Shown: positions 1 through 8,163 of the stretch, in pieces
How the letters are laid out: each line of letters starts with the position of its first letter
Position numbering within the stretch: the stretch's first letter is position 1
Virus record (IMG/VR): IMGVR_UViG_3300046012_000105
Coordinates: 1 to 28,844 of that record
Origin: a virus
DNA: 28,844 bases
Strand: one strand, 5' to 3'
The notes under the pieces: model-generated
Databases searched by the model: none
What the model saw: the letters and a program-made list of their open reading frames with translations, nothing else
Told to the model about the DNA's origin: nothing
Position numbers and translations under genes: made by a program

Positions 1-177
1 GCACCCGGCGGAGTAGTCGCCTCCTGAGAACGCCTCGTAGTCGGGCAGGCTCGGCTTGCTGGTGCCCTCGTGATCCGTCCACTCGGCGTATGCCTGTGCG
101 AGGGATGCAAACTTCGGCTGTTGGATCGCCGTCGAGCGGCCAGCGTTCTCCATCCAGAGGACTGCTACCTGTGGCAT
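1..177 (-). CDS. Small phage protein, 3' end cut off by window edge
   Basis: The reading frame opens with ATG at 177, one base after the stop of the GH26 tail gene, and stays open to base 1, so 59 residues are visible and the C-terminus is missing. It starts MPQVAVLWMENAGRSTAIQQ and continues with an aromatic, acidic stretch (YAEWTDHEG, PDYEAFSGGDY). No domain is recognised. The tight spacing places it in the same tail operon, so a small tail-tip, host-recognition or lysis-cassette protein is possible, but no function is assigned. High third-position GC supports real coding. Confidence 0.6.
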   Translation of the reverse strand, partial: MPQVAVLWMENAGRSTAIQQPKFASLAQAYAEWTDHEGTSKPSLPDYEAFSGGDYSAGC

Positions 178-178
178 C

Positions 179-3100
179 TCAGAAGGCTCCGAATCCCCAC
201 GCGCCCTCGAGCACGATGGCCGCGGCAGCACTGTTGGACGCTTCCTGCACCTCGCTGACGATAGTCGGCGCAGGCGATCCTGTCACGATGCCGTCCACGA
301 CTGTGACCGCCTCTCCGGTGAACGGCGCTAGGTCTGACAGGCTCGGGGGCTGACTCCACAGCGGCGCCTGCTGACCGCCTCCGCCTCCGCTCGAGGTCGT
401 GACCGAAACCGCGTTGCTGGCGCTCGACACGTTCCCGCTGGTGTCGATCGCCTTGACGGTGTAGGTGTAGGTCGTCACGGCGGTGAGGCCGCTGTCCACG
501 AAGCTGGTCACGCCCGCGCTGACAGTCCCGACGATGACCGATCCTCGCAGCACCTGGTAGCCCGCCACGTCGCTGTCGGGGCTGGCTGTCCATCTGAGGG
601 ATGCGGTGGTGTCAGAGACAGCGGTGGCCTGGAGGTTGGAGGGCGCAGCCGGAGGCGTCGTGTCCTGTGTGCCGCCGGCGCCGTCGAGGCGGATGTAGCG
701 CTTCCAGTCGGTGTCGCCGTTGACCTGGCCGAAGTCGCCGCCGATGTCGATCGAGCCGCTGACGGGATCCTGAGAGTAGAACCACAGCTTTAGCGGGTTG
801 CTCTCCCCCGAGGTCTGCTGGAAGCTGATCGTGTTATAGGCGACGGTGTCGGTAGTGGAGGAGCCCCACAGGAACAGGAACATGCCGTCCGAGGCGACAT
901 CTGATCCGGTGCTATAGGCGGTGTTCTTCTTCGGCATCACGAAATTGCCGTGATGTCCGAACGCCGCATAGTCGACGCCGTTGATCGACAGCTTCGCGCT
1001 GGCCTGCACGTTGCCGTCACACTCGGCGTACCAGTAGCCCTGTGTCGAGAAGGCGGAGAGGTTATTCGGCCCTCCGCCGTTCCAGTCGGTGCAGATCGCC
1101 GCTCCTCCGCCCTGGCCGAAGTCGCCGGTCTGAACGACGAAGTTGTCATCGACGGTGATCGAGAGGCAGTGCTGAGCGCCGCTCTCGCTCGGGAACTGGA
1201 AGCCCCAGGACATCGCCGCGCCGGTCACGCCGTTGAACGCCTGCAGCGCGTTGGGGATGTCGCCGCCGACGATGATCTTGCTGCCGTCGCTCTTGGCTCC
1301 GAGTCCCTTGCATGTGCCCGAGGCGATGCTGGCGGTGAACGCCGAGTCGACGCCCCACGTCCCGCCGCTCTTCACGATCCGGGCGACGCGCTTGTGGACA
1401 GCCGAGCCGCCGGCGCTCGTGAACGTGCCGACAGCCCATCCCCTGCTCGAGCCGTCCTGGATCACCATCCGCGTGACGATGCCGCCCGTGAACTGCAGGT
1501 CGGGGCTCGCTGCCTGCACGCTCGCAGCGGTCGTGTCTGTCGGGCCGCTCAGCGTGTTGAGGATCGCGAAGCCGTGGCGGGTCGAGCCGGCGATGGCCGA
1601 GAATGCGCCCCACACCGCCAGGGTGCCGTCGCTCAACAGCTGGCAGCCGCGGACGATGTCGTCGGGCGCCGGCGCATAGGTCTGGATGACCGCGCCTGTC
1701 GCCTTGTTGTACGCGGCGATCATCGGCGTGGTCGTCCTGTCGACAGAGCCGCCGCCGCTATGGTCGATCGTGTGGTCGCTCTCTCCGACGACGTACACCA
1801 CGCCGTTGCGCTCAGCCGCTCCCCACATCCGGCCGACATCGTTATTCGTGGATGTCCACGCCGAGCTGTAGAAACCAGGCGTGTCCGGGATCGGCGCGAG
1901 CGAGAAGCTGCCTCCGCTGGCCTGCGGCGTCGTCACGGCGACGGTGGTGGTGAACGCCGAACGGTTGCCGGCCGCATCGACGGCTCGCACCTCATAGTGG
2001 TACGTCGTAGCGGCGATCAGGCCCGAGTCGAGGAACGGCGAACTCGACGGGGAGGCGACCTGCGCGAACGCGACCGATCCGAGCGAGCGCCACACCTCAT
2101 AGTGATCAACGCCGACGTTATCTGTGGCGCCGCTCCAGTCGACCCTGGCCGAGCCTGGCCCTGTCGCCTGGCCCGCGATCGTCGTCGGCGCGGACGGCGC
2201 GGTGGTGTCGCTGCCTCCGCCTCCGCCTCCGCCGAAGTCCGAGTAGTAGCCCGAGAACTCAGAAGCGCTGGACAGATCCTGCATCGCCTGGAGGGCTGCC
2301 GCGCTCAGCGAAGCCGATTTCGTGCCGGTCGAGTTCGACCAGGCCACGTCGATATGGTCATCGTCCACCGAGCCGGTGTAGTTCCACAGGATCAGCGCTG
2401 AAGTCTCCTGGTACTTCGGCAGCAGGATGCTGGAGCGGAGCTCGGCCACCATCTGATCCTTCGTGACCTTCGGGCTGTTGTTTCCGCTCCACGCGCCATA
2501 TCCGTTCTCAGCGATCCCGAACGGCTTGGCGTGGCTGACAGCGAAGTTGTAGATGTCATCGACGTTGCCTGAGAACTGGTGGCGGTACAGGTCGAGCATG
2601 ATCCAGTCGACCACGTCATCGCCGGGGTAGTAGGTCAGCTTGTTGCCGTCCGGGTCGAACTGCGTAGGACACCAAACCCAGATCATGTTGTCGGCTCCAG
2701 CGGCCACAGCAAGGTCGTGCAGGTGGCGATAGGCCGCGATGTAGGCTGCCTGTCCCGCGCCGCCTGTGCCGCCCTGGTAACCGCCGTAGGCGCCCATCGC
2801 GGGAATGTTCATCTCCATCCACAGGTTGAAGAAGATCGGCGCGTCGATGGCTGCGATGGCAGCGAATGCGGCGGTGTAGGGGGCGTCATACCCGCCCGCG
2901 GTGATGATGTCGATCCCCTTGTAGGTGTGGCCTCCGCTCGACCAGCCGGTGGTGTTGCTGTACCCACCGCCGGCGGTCTTGACCGGGAATCCTGTGGCGC
3001 CCGAGCCCTGCGATCCGTGAGCGATGAAGTAGGCGACCTTCGGGCTGGTCAGCGCCGATGTCGAGCGGGCCAGCGCGTTCGGCCATGGGAACGTCCCGCC

Positions 3101-3307
3101 CTGGCCCGGGCCCTTTCCGCCTGGCCCGTTCCCGAACGGGAAATGCTCGCGCCGGATGGCCATGCGCCGGCCGAGCTCGCCTGAGGTCTCGATCCCGTTG
3201 GTGCCGGTGAAGTTGTGGTCATCGTCGGCGCCGAAGTAGACCTTCGGGGCAGGCGGGACAGCGAGGCGTCCGCCTGCCAGTAGCCGTCCAGCTGTGATCC
3301 TGCTCAC
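179..3307 (-). CDS. Tail protein with GH26-like glycoside hydrolase, FN3 and propeller-like domains
   Basis: This 1042-residue protein starts with GTG inside a GTGA overlap with the tape measure gene. Residues about 20-345 look like a GH26 (beta-mannanase type) TIM barrel: FFNLWMEMN gives a candidate acid/base Glu165, IWVWCPTQFDP and YYPGDDVVDWIMLDLY (227-241) are typical of the family, and FGIAENGYG gives a candidate nucleophile Glu267. A Gly linker (359-365) leads to an FN3 domain (368-460). Residues about 465-870 have repeated VVGES / GGD-type blades ending GGDFGQVNG, resembling a beta-propeller. A second FN3 domain follows (about 880-970), then a short Ig-like tail. No signal peptide is seen, as expected for a virion protein. 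The likely job is cutting or binding a mannose-containing surface polymer during adsorption. The His before the acid/base Glu in classical GH26 enzymes is Met here, so activity is not certain. Confidence 0.82.
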   Translation of the reverse strand: MSRITAGRLLAGGRLAVPPAPKVYFGADDDHNFTGTNGIETSGELGRRMAIRREHFPFGNGPGGKGPGQGGTFPWPNALARSTSALTSPKVAYFIAHGSQGSGATGFPVKTAGGGYSNTTGWSSGGHTYKGIDIITAGGYDAPYTAAFAAIAAIDAPIFFNLWMEMNIPAMGAYGGYQGGTGGAGQAAYIAAYRHLHDLAVAAGADNMIWVWCPTQFDPDGNKLTYYPGDDVVDWIMLDLYRHQFSGNVDDIYNFAVSHAKPFGIAENGYGAWSGNNSPKVTKDQMVAELRSSILLPKYQETSALILWNYTGSVDDDHIDVAWSNSTGTKSASLSAAALQAMQDLSSASEFSGYYSDFGGGGGGGSDTTAPSAPTTIAGQATGPGSARVDWSGATDNVGVDHYEVWRSLGSVAFAQVASPSSSPFLDSGLIAATTYHYEVRAVDAAGNRSAFTTTVAVTTPQASGGSFSLAPIPDTPGFYSSAWTSTNNDVGRMWGAAERNGVVYVVGESDHTIDHSGGGSVDRTTTPMIAAYNKATGAVIQTYAPAPDDIVRGCQLLSDGTLAVWGAFSAIAGSTRHGFAILNTLSGPTDTTAASVQAASPDLQFTGGIVTRMVIQDGSSRGWAVGTFTSAGGSAVHKRVARIVKSGGTWGVDSAFTASIASGTCKGLGAKSDGSKIIVGGDIPNALQAFNGVTGAAMSWGFQFPSESGAQHCLSITVDDNFVVQTGDFGQGGGAAICTDWNGGGPNNLSAFSTQGYWYAECDGNVQASAKLSINGVDYAAFGHHGNFVMPKKNTAYSTGSDVASDGMFLFLWGSSTTDTVAYNTISFQQTSGESNPLKLWFYSQDPVSGSIDIGGDFGQVNGDTDWKRYIRLDGAGGTQDTTPPAAPSNLQATAVSDTTASLRWTASPDSDVAGYQVLRGSVIVGTVSAGVTSFVDSGLTAVTTYTYTVKAIDTSGNVSSASNAVSVTTSSGGGGGQQAPLWSQPPSLSDLAPFTGEAVTVVDGIVTGSPAPTIVSEVQEASNSAAAAIVLEGAWGFGAF

Positions 3308-5394
3308 CCGATGCTCCTCACTCGCCTGGCCACTGAATCCATCAGGCTCTCCGCGATGGCTTCGGCATCGTATCCGGGAGACACGACGGTGACATCACCG
3401 AAGCTGAACGTATGGCCTCCTCTGACAGCGCCAGCGCCGGCGAGGGCTGGCGCCCCGAGGCCCGCTCCGCCAGGCGCCACGGCGCGGCTGATCGCGGGTG
3501 CTACGCGGCTGGCGGCTCGCAGGACATCGGCCTGGCCGCTGAGCAGTCCCTGCTCGAGGCCGGCCATGATGGCTCGGCCGTGCGGGATCAGCAGGACGCG
3601 GTCATAGTCGAGCGGGCCTTTGATGCTGCTGATCTTGCCGGCGATGCTGCCAGCGAAATTCGTCACGTCGTGGAACTTGTCGGTGATGCCGGACAGGAGG
3701 CCCGCTATCAGCTGGATGCCGGCGTTGTAGAGCGTCCGGCCGAGGTTGCCGACAGCTCCCAGGATGCGGCCTCCGATGCCTCGAGCGAAGCTGACGACGC
3801 GCCCCATGTAACGCTGGATCGGGTTGAGGAGCGATTCCCCGATGCGTGTGGCGATGCTCAGGAACCGTCCGACCAGGCCGCTGATGGATGAGGCGAGCCC
3901 CGAGAACTTGTTGATCACCGCGCTGAAGATGCGTCCCGCCAGGCCGATGACCTTCTCCGCCATGCTGGCGAAAAGGTCGTTCACGCGGGCGACGAAGCGC
4001 AGCACGAACGTGACGGCTCGGCCGAACACCCCACCGAACCGCTCGATCATCCCGAGGAACTTCGCGCTCTTGGCTGCGGCTCCGATCATGGCAGGGCCGA
4101 GCAAGAATCCGATGACCTCTCCGACCTTCACCAGGATGGGCCGCAGAGGAGCCGCAGCCGTGCCGATACGGCCGAGCACCTTCGCCACGATACTGACGAT
4201 CGGGATCAGGATCTTGAGGGTGGCAACTATCGACCCGACGACACCTATCAGCACGCCCTGGAGGACAGGCGCGATCACATTGGTGATGAACGGCGCCATC
4301 GGCGCGAGCGCCTGCAGCAGCTGACCGAACAGCGGGATGATCTGCTGCATCGCGGAGGAGATAGCAGGCTCGATCGTCTGAGTGAACACGTCGGCCACGG
4401 ACATGATGAGCGGCAGCACCTGTGGCGCTATCCGCTCGAACGTCGGGATCAGCGTGCCGGACACCAGCGCGGAGATGCGCGACAGCGACCCCTCGAAGAA
4501 GCTCAGGATCTGCGGCCCGAACGCGTGGGCGAGTCCTTCAGCCCCTGTGATCACGGTCTGCAGGCCCGAGCCGACCTGTCGCGCTATCGCCTGCGCCTTG
4601 CCGCCGTGCATGAGGAAGCTGGCGAAGGCGTTGGCGCCCTGAGAGAACGCGTTGAACAGCGGCCGGCCAGCGGTAGCGATCACGCCCTGCAGCGAGTCGT
4701 GGACGTTGCTCATCGCGCCGGCGAATGTGCCTGACTGGCGCACCATCGCCCCTTGGAACGACGTACCGAACGCCTCCAGGATCGCCTTCTTCGCCTCTGC
4801 GCTGGAGATCTTGCTGTCGGCCACAGCCTGCCGGAACTTCCCTATCGGCATATCCATCGCCGCCGCGATCTTGGCGAGCGAGCCAGGCACCGCATTGTTG
4901 ATCTGGAGGAGGTCCTGCATGTGCGCCGTGCCCGCCGTCGTCACCTGGGTGTACGCCGTCGTCAGGAGGCTGAGCTGCGCCGACGATCCGCCTGTCGCCG
5001 CTACGGCATCGCCGAGCTTGGTCATCACCGGGGTGAGGTCTCCGAGTTTCGTCCCGGTGCCGAGCAGCTGCTGCGCGACAGGCAGGATCTGCTGGAGCTC
5101 GAACGGCGTCTGCTGAGCGAACTTCACGACCTGATGCAACGCCTCGCCGCCCTTTTTGCTGGAGTGCTCCAGCGTCGAGAAAGCCACCTTGGACTGCTGC
5201 AGCTGGCTGTTGAAGTCGATGATCGCGCTCTTGGCGAAATCGACCGCCTTGTAGGCGCCGAAGCCGAGAGCGATGGCGCCCCCGAGCTTCACGAACCCGG
5301 GGACGATCGAGCGCTCAGCGCTGGACTGGAAGCCTGAGGTATCCGGCCGGACGGTAATGAACGCGTCACCGATGCTGCCTCCACCGCCGAACAC
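3304..5394 (-). CDS. Tape measure protein
   Basis: This 696-residue protein fixes tail length and is probably injected with the DNA. The N-terminal 230 residues match the tape measure N-terminal domain pattern: SIGDAFITVRPDTSGFQSSA, a FAQQTPFELQQILPVAQQLL block, then a GTAHMQDLLQINNAVPG block. The rest is long hydrophobic and helical segments (about 330-560), for example VLQGVLIGVVGSIVATLKIL, as usual in tape measures. The start is GTG at 5394, one base after the stop of the frameshifted chaperone frame. At roughly 1.5 angstrom per residue, 696 residues would correspond to a tail near 100 nm; this is an estimate from the general ruler rule. The next gene is the GH26 protein, with no obvious distal tail (Dit) gene between them. 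Confidence 0.93.
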   Translation of the reverse strand: MFGGGGSIGDAFITVRPDTSGFQSSAERSIVPGFVKLGGAIALGFGAYKAVDFAKSAIIDFNSQLQQSKVAFSTLEHSSKKGGEALHQVVKFAQQTPFELQQILPVAQQLLGTGTKLGDLTPVMTKLGDAVAATGGSSAQLSLLTTAYTQVTTAGTAHMQDLLQINNAVPGSLAKIAAAMDMPIGKFRQAVADSKISSAEAKKAILEAFGTSFQGAMVRQSGTFAGAMSNVHDSLQGVIATAGRPLFNAFSQGANAFASFLMHGGKAQAIARQVGSGLQTVITGAEGLAHAFGPQILSFFEGSLSRISALVSGTLIPTFERIAPQVLPLIMSVADVFTQTIEPAISSAMQQIIPLFGQLLQALAPMAPFITNVIAPVLQGVLIGVVGSIVATLKILIPIVSIVAKVLGRIGTAAAPLRPILVKVGEVIGFLLGPAMIGAAAKSAKFLGMIERFGGVFGRAVTFVLRFVARVNDLFASMAEKVIGLAGRIFSAVINKFSGLASSISGLVGRFLSIATRIGESLLNPIQRYMGRVVSFARGIGGRILGAVGNLGRTLYNAGIQLIAGLLSGITDKFHDVTNFAGSIAGKISSIKGPLDYDRVLLIPHGRAIMAGLEQGLLSGQADVLRAASRVAPAISRAVAPGGAGLGAPALAGAGAVRGGHTFSFGDVTVVSPGYDAEAIAESLMDSVARRVRSIG

Positions 5395-5395
5395 C

Positions 5396-5991
5396 TCAGG
5401 CTCCTCTCACTCCGCCGAACGCCCGCATCGCCTCGAGCAGGTCGGGATCCATCACATCGCTACGGCCGGCAGCGTCCAGGCGAGCGTCGAGGCTACGTCG
5501 CTCCTCATCGTCCATGGTCTCCACTGCCAGCGCGTAGCAGATGTTGATCCACCGCCTTACTCGAAGCTGCCCGATAGAGGGACCGCCGGCGAGGGCGAGC
5601 CTGCCGTCAATCGCGTCCCAGTTCCGCCGTCCCCATCCGTCGAGGGCGAGGACGGCACCTGAGGGCGCCCTGTCGCCACCACCAGGCAGGTCTCGATCAC
5701 GTTCTGGACGTCTACCAGCGTGACCTCGGGGTGCTCCCCGAGCATCGTCATGAAGCGGTCGCCCTCGCCCTCGGGCAGGAAGCCCATCAGCGCATCCAGG
5801 ACGACCTTCATGTTCTGAGCGTCGCCGGCGGTTCCGTCGAGCCTGCTCAGCACCGCCAGGGCTGTCGCCGGCGGCTCGGGCAGGCGGTGGAACACCTCTC
5901 CCCCGAGCTTGAACTGCAACTCCTCGGGGTCGATGTTGGCTGCGGCGGCGGCCAAACGCTCCTTGCGTTCCTGATCGAAGTCGCGCACCAT
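5396..5991 (-). CDS. Tail assembly chaperone, long form by probable -1 frameshift
   Basis: A second open frame overlaps the end of the 144-residue chaperone ORF and runs on to a TGA at 5398-5396, one base before the tape measure start. Read in the -1 frame it gives RRNWDAIDGRLALAGG, then QLRVRRWINICYALAVETMD, then an acidic, Asp/Glu/Arg-rich end finishing FGGVRGA. This frame has no convincing start of its own, has coding-like third-position GC, and sits exactly where lambda-type phages place the T part of the G/GT frameshift pair. The joined protein would be about 198 residues. It should bind the tape measure and recruit tail tube subunits. The shift point is not pinned down: the overlap covers at least 5557-5700 and no textbook X-XXY-YYZ heptamer stands out. 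Confidence 0.75.
5557..5700 (-). promoter_or_regulatory. Region containing probable -1 programmed frameshift site
   Basis: Both the chaperone frame and the -1 frame are open across this stretch, and the upstream frame ends here. The slip must happen before the TAA at 5559-5557. Candidate slippery spots are the GGGGAC run at 5634-5629 (frame reads GAT GGG GAC) and the CCCTC runs around 5652-5643. Neither is a perfect heptamer, so the exact point is left open. Confidence 0.45.
5557..5991 (-). CDS. Tail assembly chaperone, short form (gpG-like)
   Basis: This 144-residue protein starts with ATG at 5991 behind a clear AGGAGG ribosome site five bases or so upstream. It begins with a charged helix (VRDFDQERKERLAAAAANID), then an ELQFKLGGEVFHRLPEPP segment typical of actinophage tail chaperones (a core that reads the substrate, then helices around LDGTAGDAQNMKVVLDALMG). 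It ends in a low-complexity Pro/Ser/Gly tail before TAA at 5559-5557. Its place directly before the tape measure gene, and the second frame that continues from it, support the call. Family members chaperone the tape measure during tail assembly and are absent from the virion. Confidence 0.82.
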   Translation of the reverse strand: MVRDFDQERKERLAAAAANIDPEELQFKLGGEVFHRLPEPPATALAVLSRLDGTAGDAQNMKVVLDALMGFLPEGEGDRFMTMLGEHPEVTLVDVQNVIETCLVVATGRPQVPSSPSTDGDGGTGTRLTAGSPSPAVPLSGSFE

Positions 5992-6004
5992 AGCCTCCTC
6001 TCGG

Positions 6005-6343
6005 TTAGTGGATTAACCCTGTGCTGCGAGCCCAATCATACGCTGGACCCCAGAAGGGATACGTGGCGCCGTTGCGGAGGCCGAATTCCAGCGGCCGGGC
6101 ATACACCACGTTGGTGCCGAGAAGCGCCATCGGGCCGCGACTGTCGGATGACATCACATAGGTGAGCGACGCGCGGAGGTTGCCGGTGTCGACACGTGGG
6201 CCTGGCCTGCCGCTCGCGTTCACCTTCGCCCTATCCACGATCAGGCTGGCGCGGCGAGCGACCTCACGGCCGACAGGGCCGCCGCTCGAGCGCAGCAGCT
6301 GGTCGACGGCCGCTTGGTGCCACTGCACTCTCCCCTCAGCCAT
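6005..6343 (-). CDS. Neck / tail-completion protein, HK97 gp10-like
   Basis: This protein of 112 residues starts at ATG 6343 in an ATGA overlap with the preceding gene. An N-terminal helix region (GPVGREVARRASLIVDRAKV) is followed by RVDTGNLRASL and LLGTNVVYARPLEFG, the signature block of the HK97-gp10 family of head-tail joining and tail-completion proteins. The C-terminus (YPFWGPAYDWARS) also fits. It should sit at the neck where the tail joins the connector. The location between the connector genes and the chaperone/tape measure pair agrees with that. Confidence 0.8.
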   Translation of the reverse strand: MAEGRVQWHQAAVDQLLRSSGGPVGREVARRASLIVDRAKVNASGRPGPRVDTGNLRASLTYVMSSDSRGPMALLGTNVVYARPLEFGLRNGATYPFWGPAYDWARSTGLIH

Positions 6344-6846
6344 CAGCTAGGAAAGAATCCGTCGATCTGGACGATGAACGGGATTTGCCAGCCGTTCAGC
6401 ATCCCGCCATCGCCATATGGGACGATGATGCCGACGGTGCGAGGCTTGACCTGGAACGGCCCGAGGATCGCGTCTAGCCCGCCGTCGTCGGGCCGGTCGA
6501 CAGAGTTGTAGAGAAGCCACACGTCGCTGAGCAGCAGCGCCGTGTACGCGTTGATCTCCTCATCGCTCGGAGCGGTGCCGTCGTCGGACATCTGCGGGCT
6601 CGCCCTGGCGACCGTGACCAGCATGTTGATGAACGGGAGGCCCAGGCCCGGGTTGGGGCTCTGAGCGTCCGGCCGGCGAGCCGTGTCCAGCGTCCCGATC
6701 TCAACCACGATCTGCTCGTCGTCGAGGGCGGCGGTGCCGACCTGGATGTTGCGCCTCCGAGGAGCCGACTCTCCGAGCGTGGCCGCCGCCCAGTCGAGCA
6801 GGGCGGCGGCCAGGTCGTACAGCCCCATGGAGGGGTCGCTGCTCAC
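6343..6846 (-). CDS. Probable tail terminator or connector protein
   Basis: The frame is open from 6921, but the first 25 codons would be an Arg/Pro-rich antisense-like stretch lying over the previous gene. GTG at 6846 forms a GTGA overlap with that gene's stop, giving 167 residues; ATG 6828 (161 residues, beginning MGLYDLAAALLDWAAATLGE) is the alternative. The protein has an N-terminal helix, then beta-rich segments (QIVVEIGTLDT, RTVGIIVPYGDGG, GWQIPFIVQIDGFFP). Position between adaptor and gp10-like gene, size and fold pattern (helix, then sheet) suggest a tail terminator or completion protein. This is inferred from synteny; no sequence signature is recognised. Confidence 0.55.
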   Translation of the reverse strand: MSSDPSMGLYDLAAALLDWAAATLGESAPRRRNIQVGTAALDDEQIVVEIGTLDTARRPDAQSPNPGLGLPFINMLVTVARASPQMSDDGTAPSDEEINAYTALLLSDVWLLYNSVDRPDDGGLDAILGPFQVKPRTVGIIVPYGDGGMLNGWQIPFIVQIDGFFPS

Positions 6847-7349
6847 GCCGGGTCGACGCCCTCGGGCAGGTCGTCGCCCTCGTCCAGGTCGAGCTCGGCG
6901 TAGAGGTCGTCGCGGCTCCACACGCCCGCGGCGATGCCGTGCTCGTCCGCGAACGCCTCGGACACCTCCACCTCGCCGGCGCCGTCGTCCTCGGTCTCCG
7001 GGACGCTCGACCCGGCCTTCTGGTCGAGCTCGCGGGCGTAGTCGCGCAGCTCGGCCACCTTCATGCCGGACAGGCCCGAGTGGTCACCCGGATGCCGCGC
7101 CTCGATCTGCTCGGTGACCTGCGCCTTGGTCATGGCGTCGTAGTCGGGCGCCTCGCCCACGTCGCCCACGGTCGTGCCCGCCGACCCGAGGATGTGCTGA
7201 GCGGTGATGTCGCCGCTCGCTGCGCGGGCCTTCAGGAAGTCGGCGGTGCTGGCACCGTCCGTGTTCTGCACGACGTGATCGCCGCGCACCTCGAGCAGCG
7301 TCCCTGCGCTCTGCTCGACCTCTACCAGATGCGGCTCTGTGAAGCTCAT
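6843..7349 (-). CDS. Small acidic protein with helix-extension-helix-like segment
   Basis: ATG at 7349 has a strong AGGAGG site about seven bases upstream and gives 168 residues; an upstream ATG at 7403 would overlap the previous gene. The first 40 residues are beta-like (PHLVEVEQSAGTLLEVRGDH). Residues about 85-125 (YDAMTKAQVTEQIEARH, then GLSGMKVAELRDYARELD) look like a paired HeH/SAP-type helical motif, which in phage proteins often occurs as small linker or nucleic-acid-contact modules. The C-terminus is very acidic (AELDLDEGDDLPEGVD). It lies in the connector region, so a virion or assembly role is likely, but none can be assigned. Confidence 0.6.
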   Translation of the reverse strand: MSFTEPHLVEVEQSAGTLLEVRGDHVVQNTDGASTADFLKARAASGDITAQHILGSAGTTVGDVGEAPDYDAMTKAQVTEQIEARHPGDHSGLSGMKVAELRDYARELDQKAGSSVPETEDDGAGEVEVSEAFADEHGIAAGVWSRDDLYAELDLDEGDDLPEGVDPA

Positions 7350-7371
7350 CTCGATCCTCCTCAGGATTCGT

Positions 7372-8154
7372 TTACCGCAGTTCGCCGGGGAGCGGCAGGA
7401 CATCCGGACTCCACACCGCGGTGCGAGAGCGCCGGCCTTTCGGATTGTAAGCGTTCAGGAAGGCGTCCACCATCGGCAGGCCCGACTCGCCCGAACGGAT
7501 CTTCTGCAGCTGCTGGCGAGTCATCGTCACGCCCTGGCGAGTGATCTGTGTCACGCCGAACGCTGCGAGGCGGCTCGGCTGGCTGCTCATCGCCAACGCG
7601 ATCTGCACTCCGAGCTCGATAGCGGCGAGCTGTCCTGCGCTCGGAGCCATCACGCCCCATTCGTAGGTCACACAGAAGGTGCCAGGCTGATCATCATCGG
7701 CGGCGAGGTTCTGACACCACGGCCACAGCGCCCCGTCCTTCCTGACCAGGTACTGGCGATCCTTCACGGTGTAGGCGCTCGGGGCGACCACGGTGCCGTC
7801 GATGGTCACGCGGGTGACCTGCCGGACGTGTCCGCCCAGGAGGATCGCCGGCACGATGCCGCAGCCGCATGAGAAACCGTCGCTGCAATGCCACCTGTCT
7901 CGGTCCCACCGCCACGGCGACGGGATCAGGTGGCCTGACCCCTCCAGCACCTGAGTGAATCCGCAGCCGCACACCGGGTTGCACGGCCGGACAGTCCGCG
8001 TGCACACGCCGGGGAAACGCCGCTGGCTGACCTCAAACAGCATGTCCGAGGCAGCCTTGGCGGCCGCGTCCAGGTCGAGGTCGTCACGGTTCGCCACCTT
8101 CGGCTCGGCCTGAGCCAGGTCATCACCGCTGATCCATGCCGTGCAGACGCCCAT
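7372..8154 (-). CDS. Head-tail adaptor (connector) protein
   Basis: This protein of 260 residues starts with ATG at 8154. It shows the pattern of the head-to-tail adaptor family common in actinophages: ASDMLFEVSQRRFPGVC followed by TVRPC, CGC clusters (NPVCGCGF, FSCGCG), VTRVTIDGTVVAPSAYTV, then an aromatic WPWCQ segment, TFCVTYEWG, the ITRQGVTMTRQ block and a final FLNAYNP / VWSPD end. In this family the protein docks under the portal and opens the way to the tail. The many Cys residues (at least nine) could bind metal or form disulfides. Its place after the capsid and before the gp10-like gene fits. Confidence 0.8.
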   Translation of the reverse strand: MGVCTAWISGDDLAQAEPKVANRDDLDLDAAAKAASDMLFEVSQRRFPGVCTRTVRPCNPVCGCGFTQVLEGSGHLIPSPWRWDRDRWHCSDGFSCGCGIVPAILLGGHVRQVTRVTIDGTVVAPSAYTVKDRQYLVRKDGALWPWCQNLAADDDQPGTFCVTYEWGVMAPSAGQLAAIELGVQIALAMSSQPSRLAAFGVTQITRQGVTMTRQQLQKIRSGESGLPMVDAFLNAYNPKGRRSRTAVWSPDVLPLPGELR

Positions 8155-8163
8155 GGCGCCCCT

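Noticed and set aside
950-2401. Plus-strand open frame of 483 codons
   Set aside because: It lies opposite the GH26/FN3 tail gene and has shadow-like composition.
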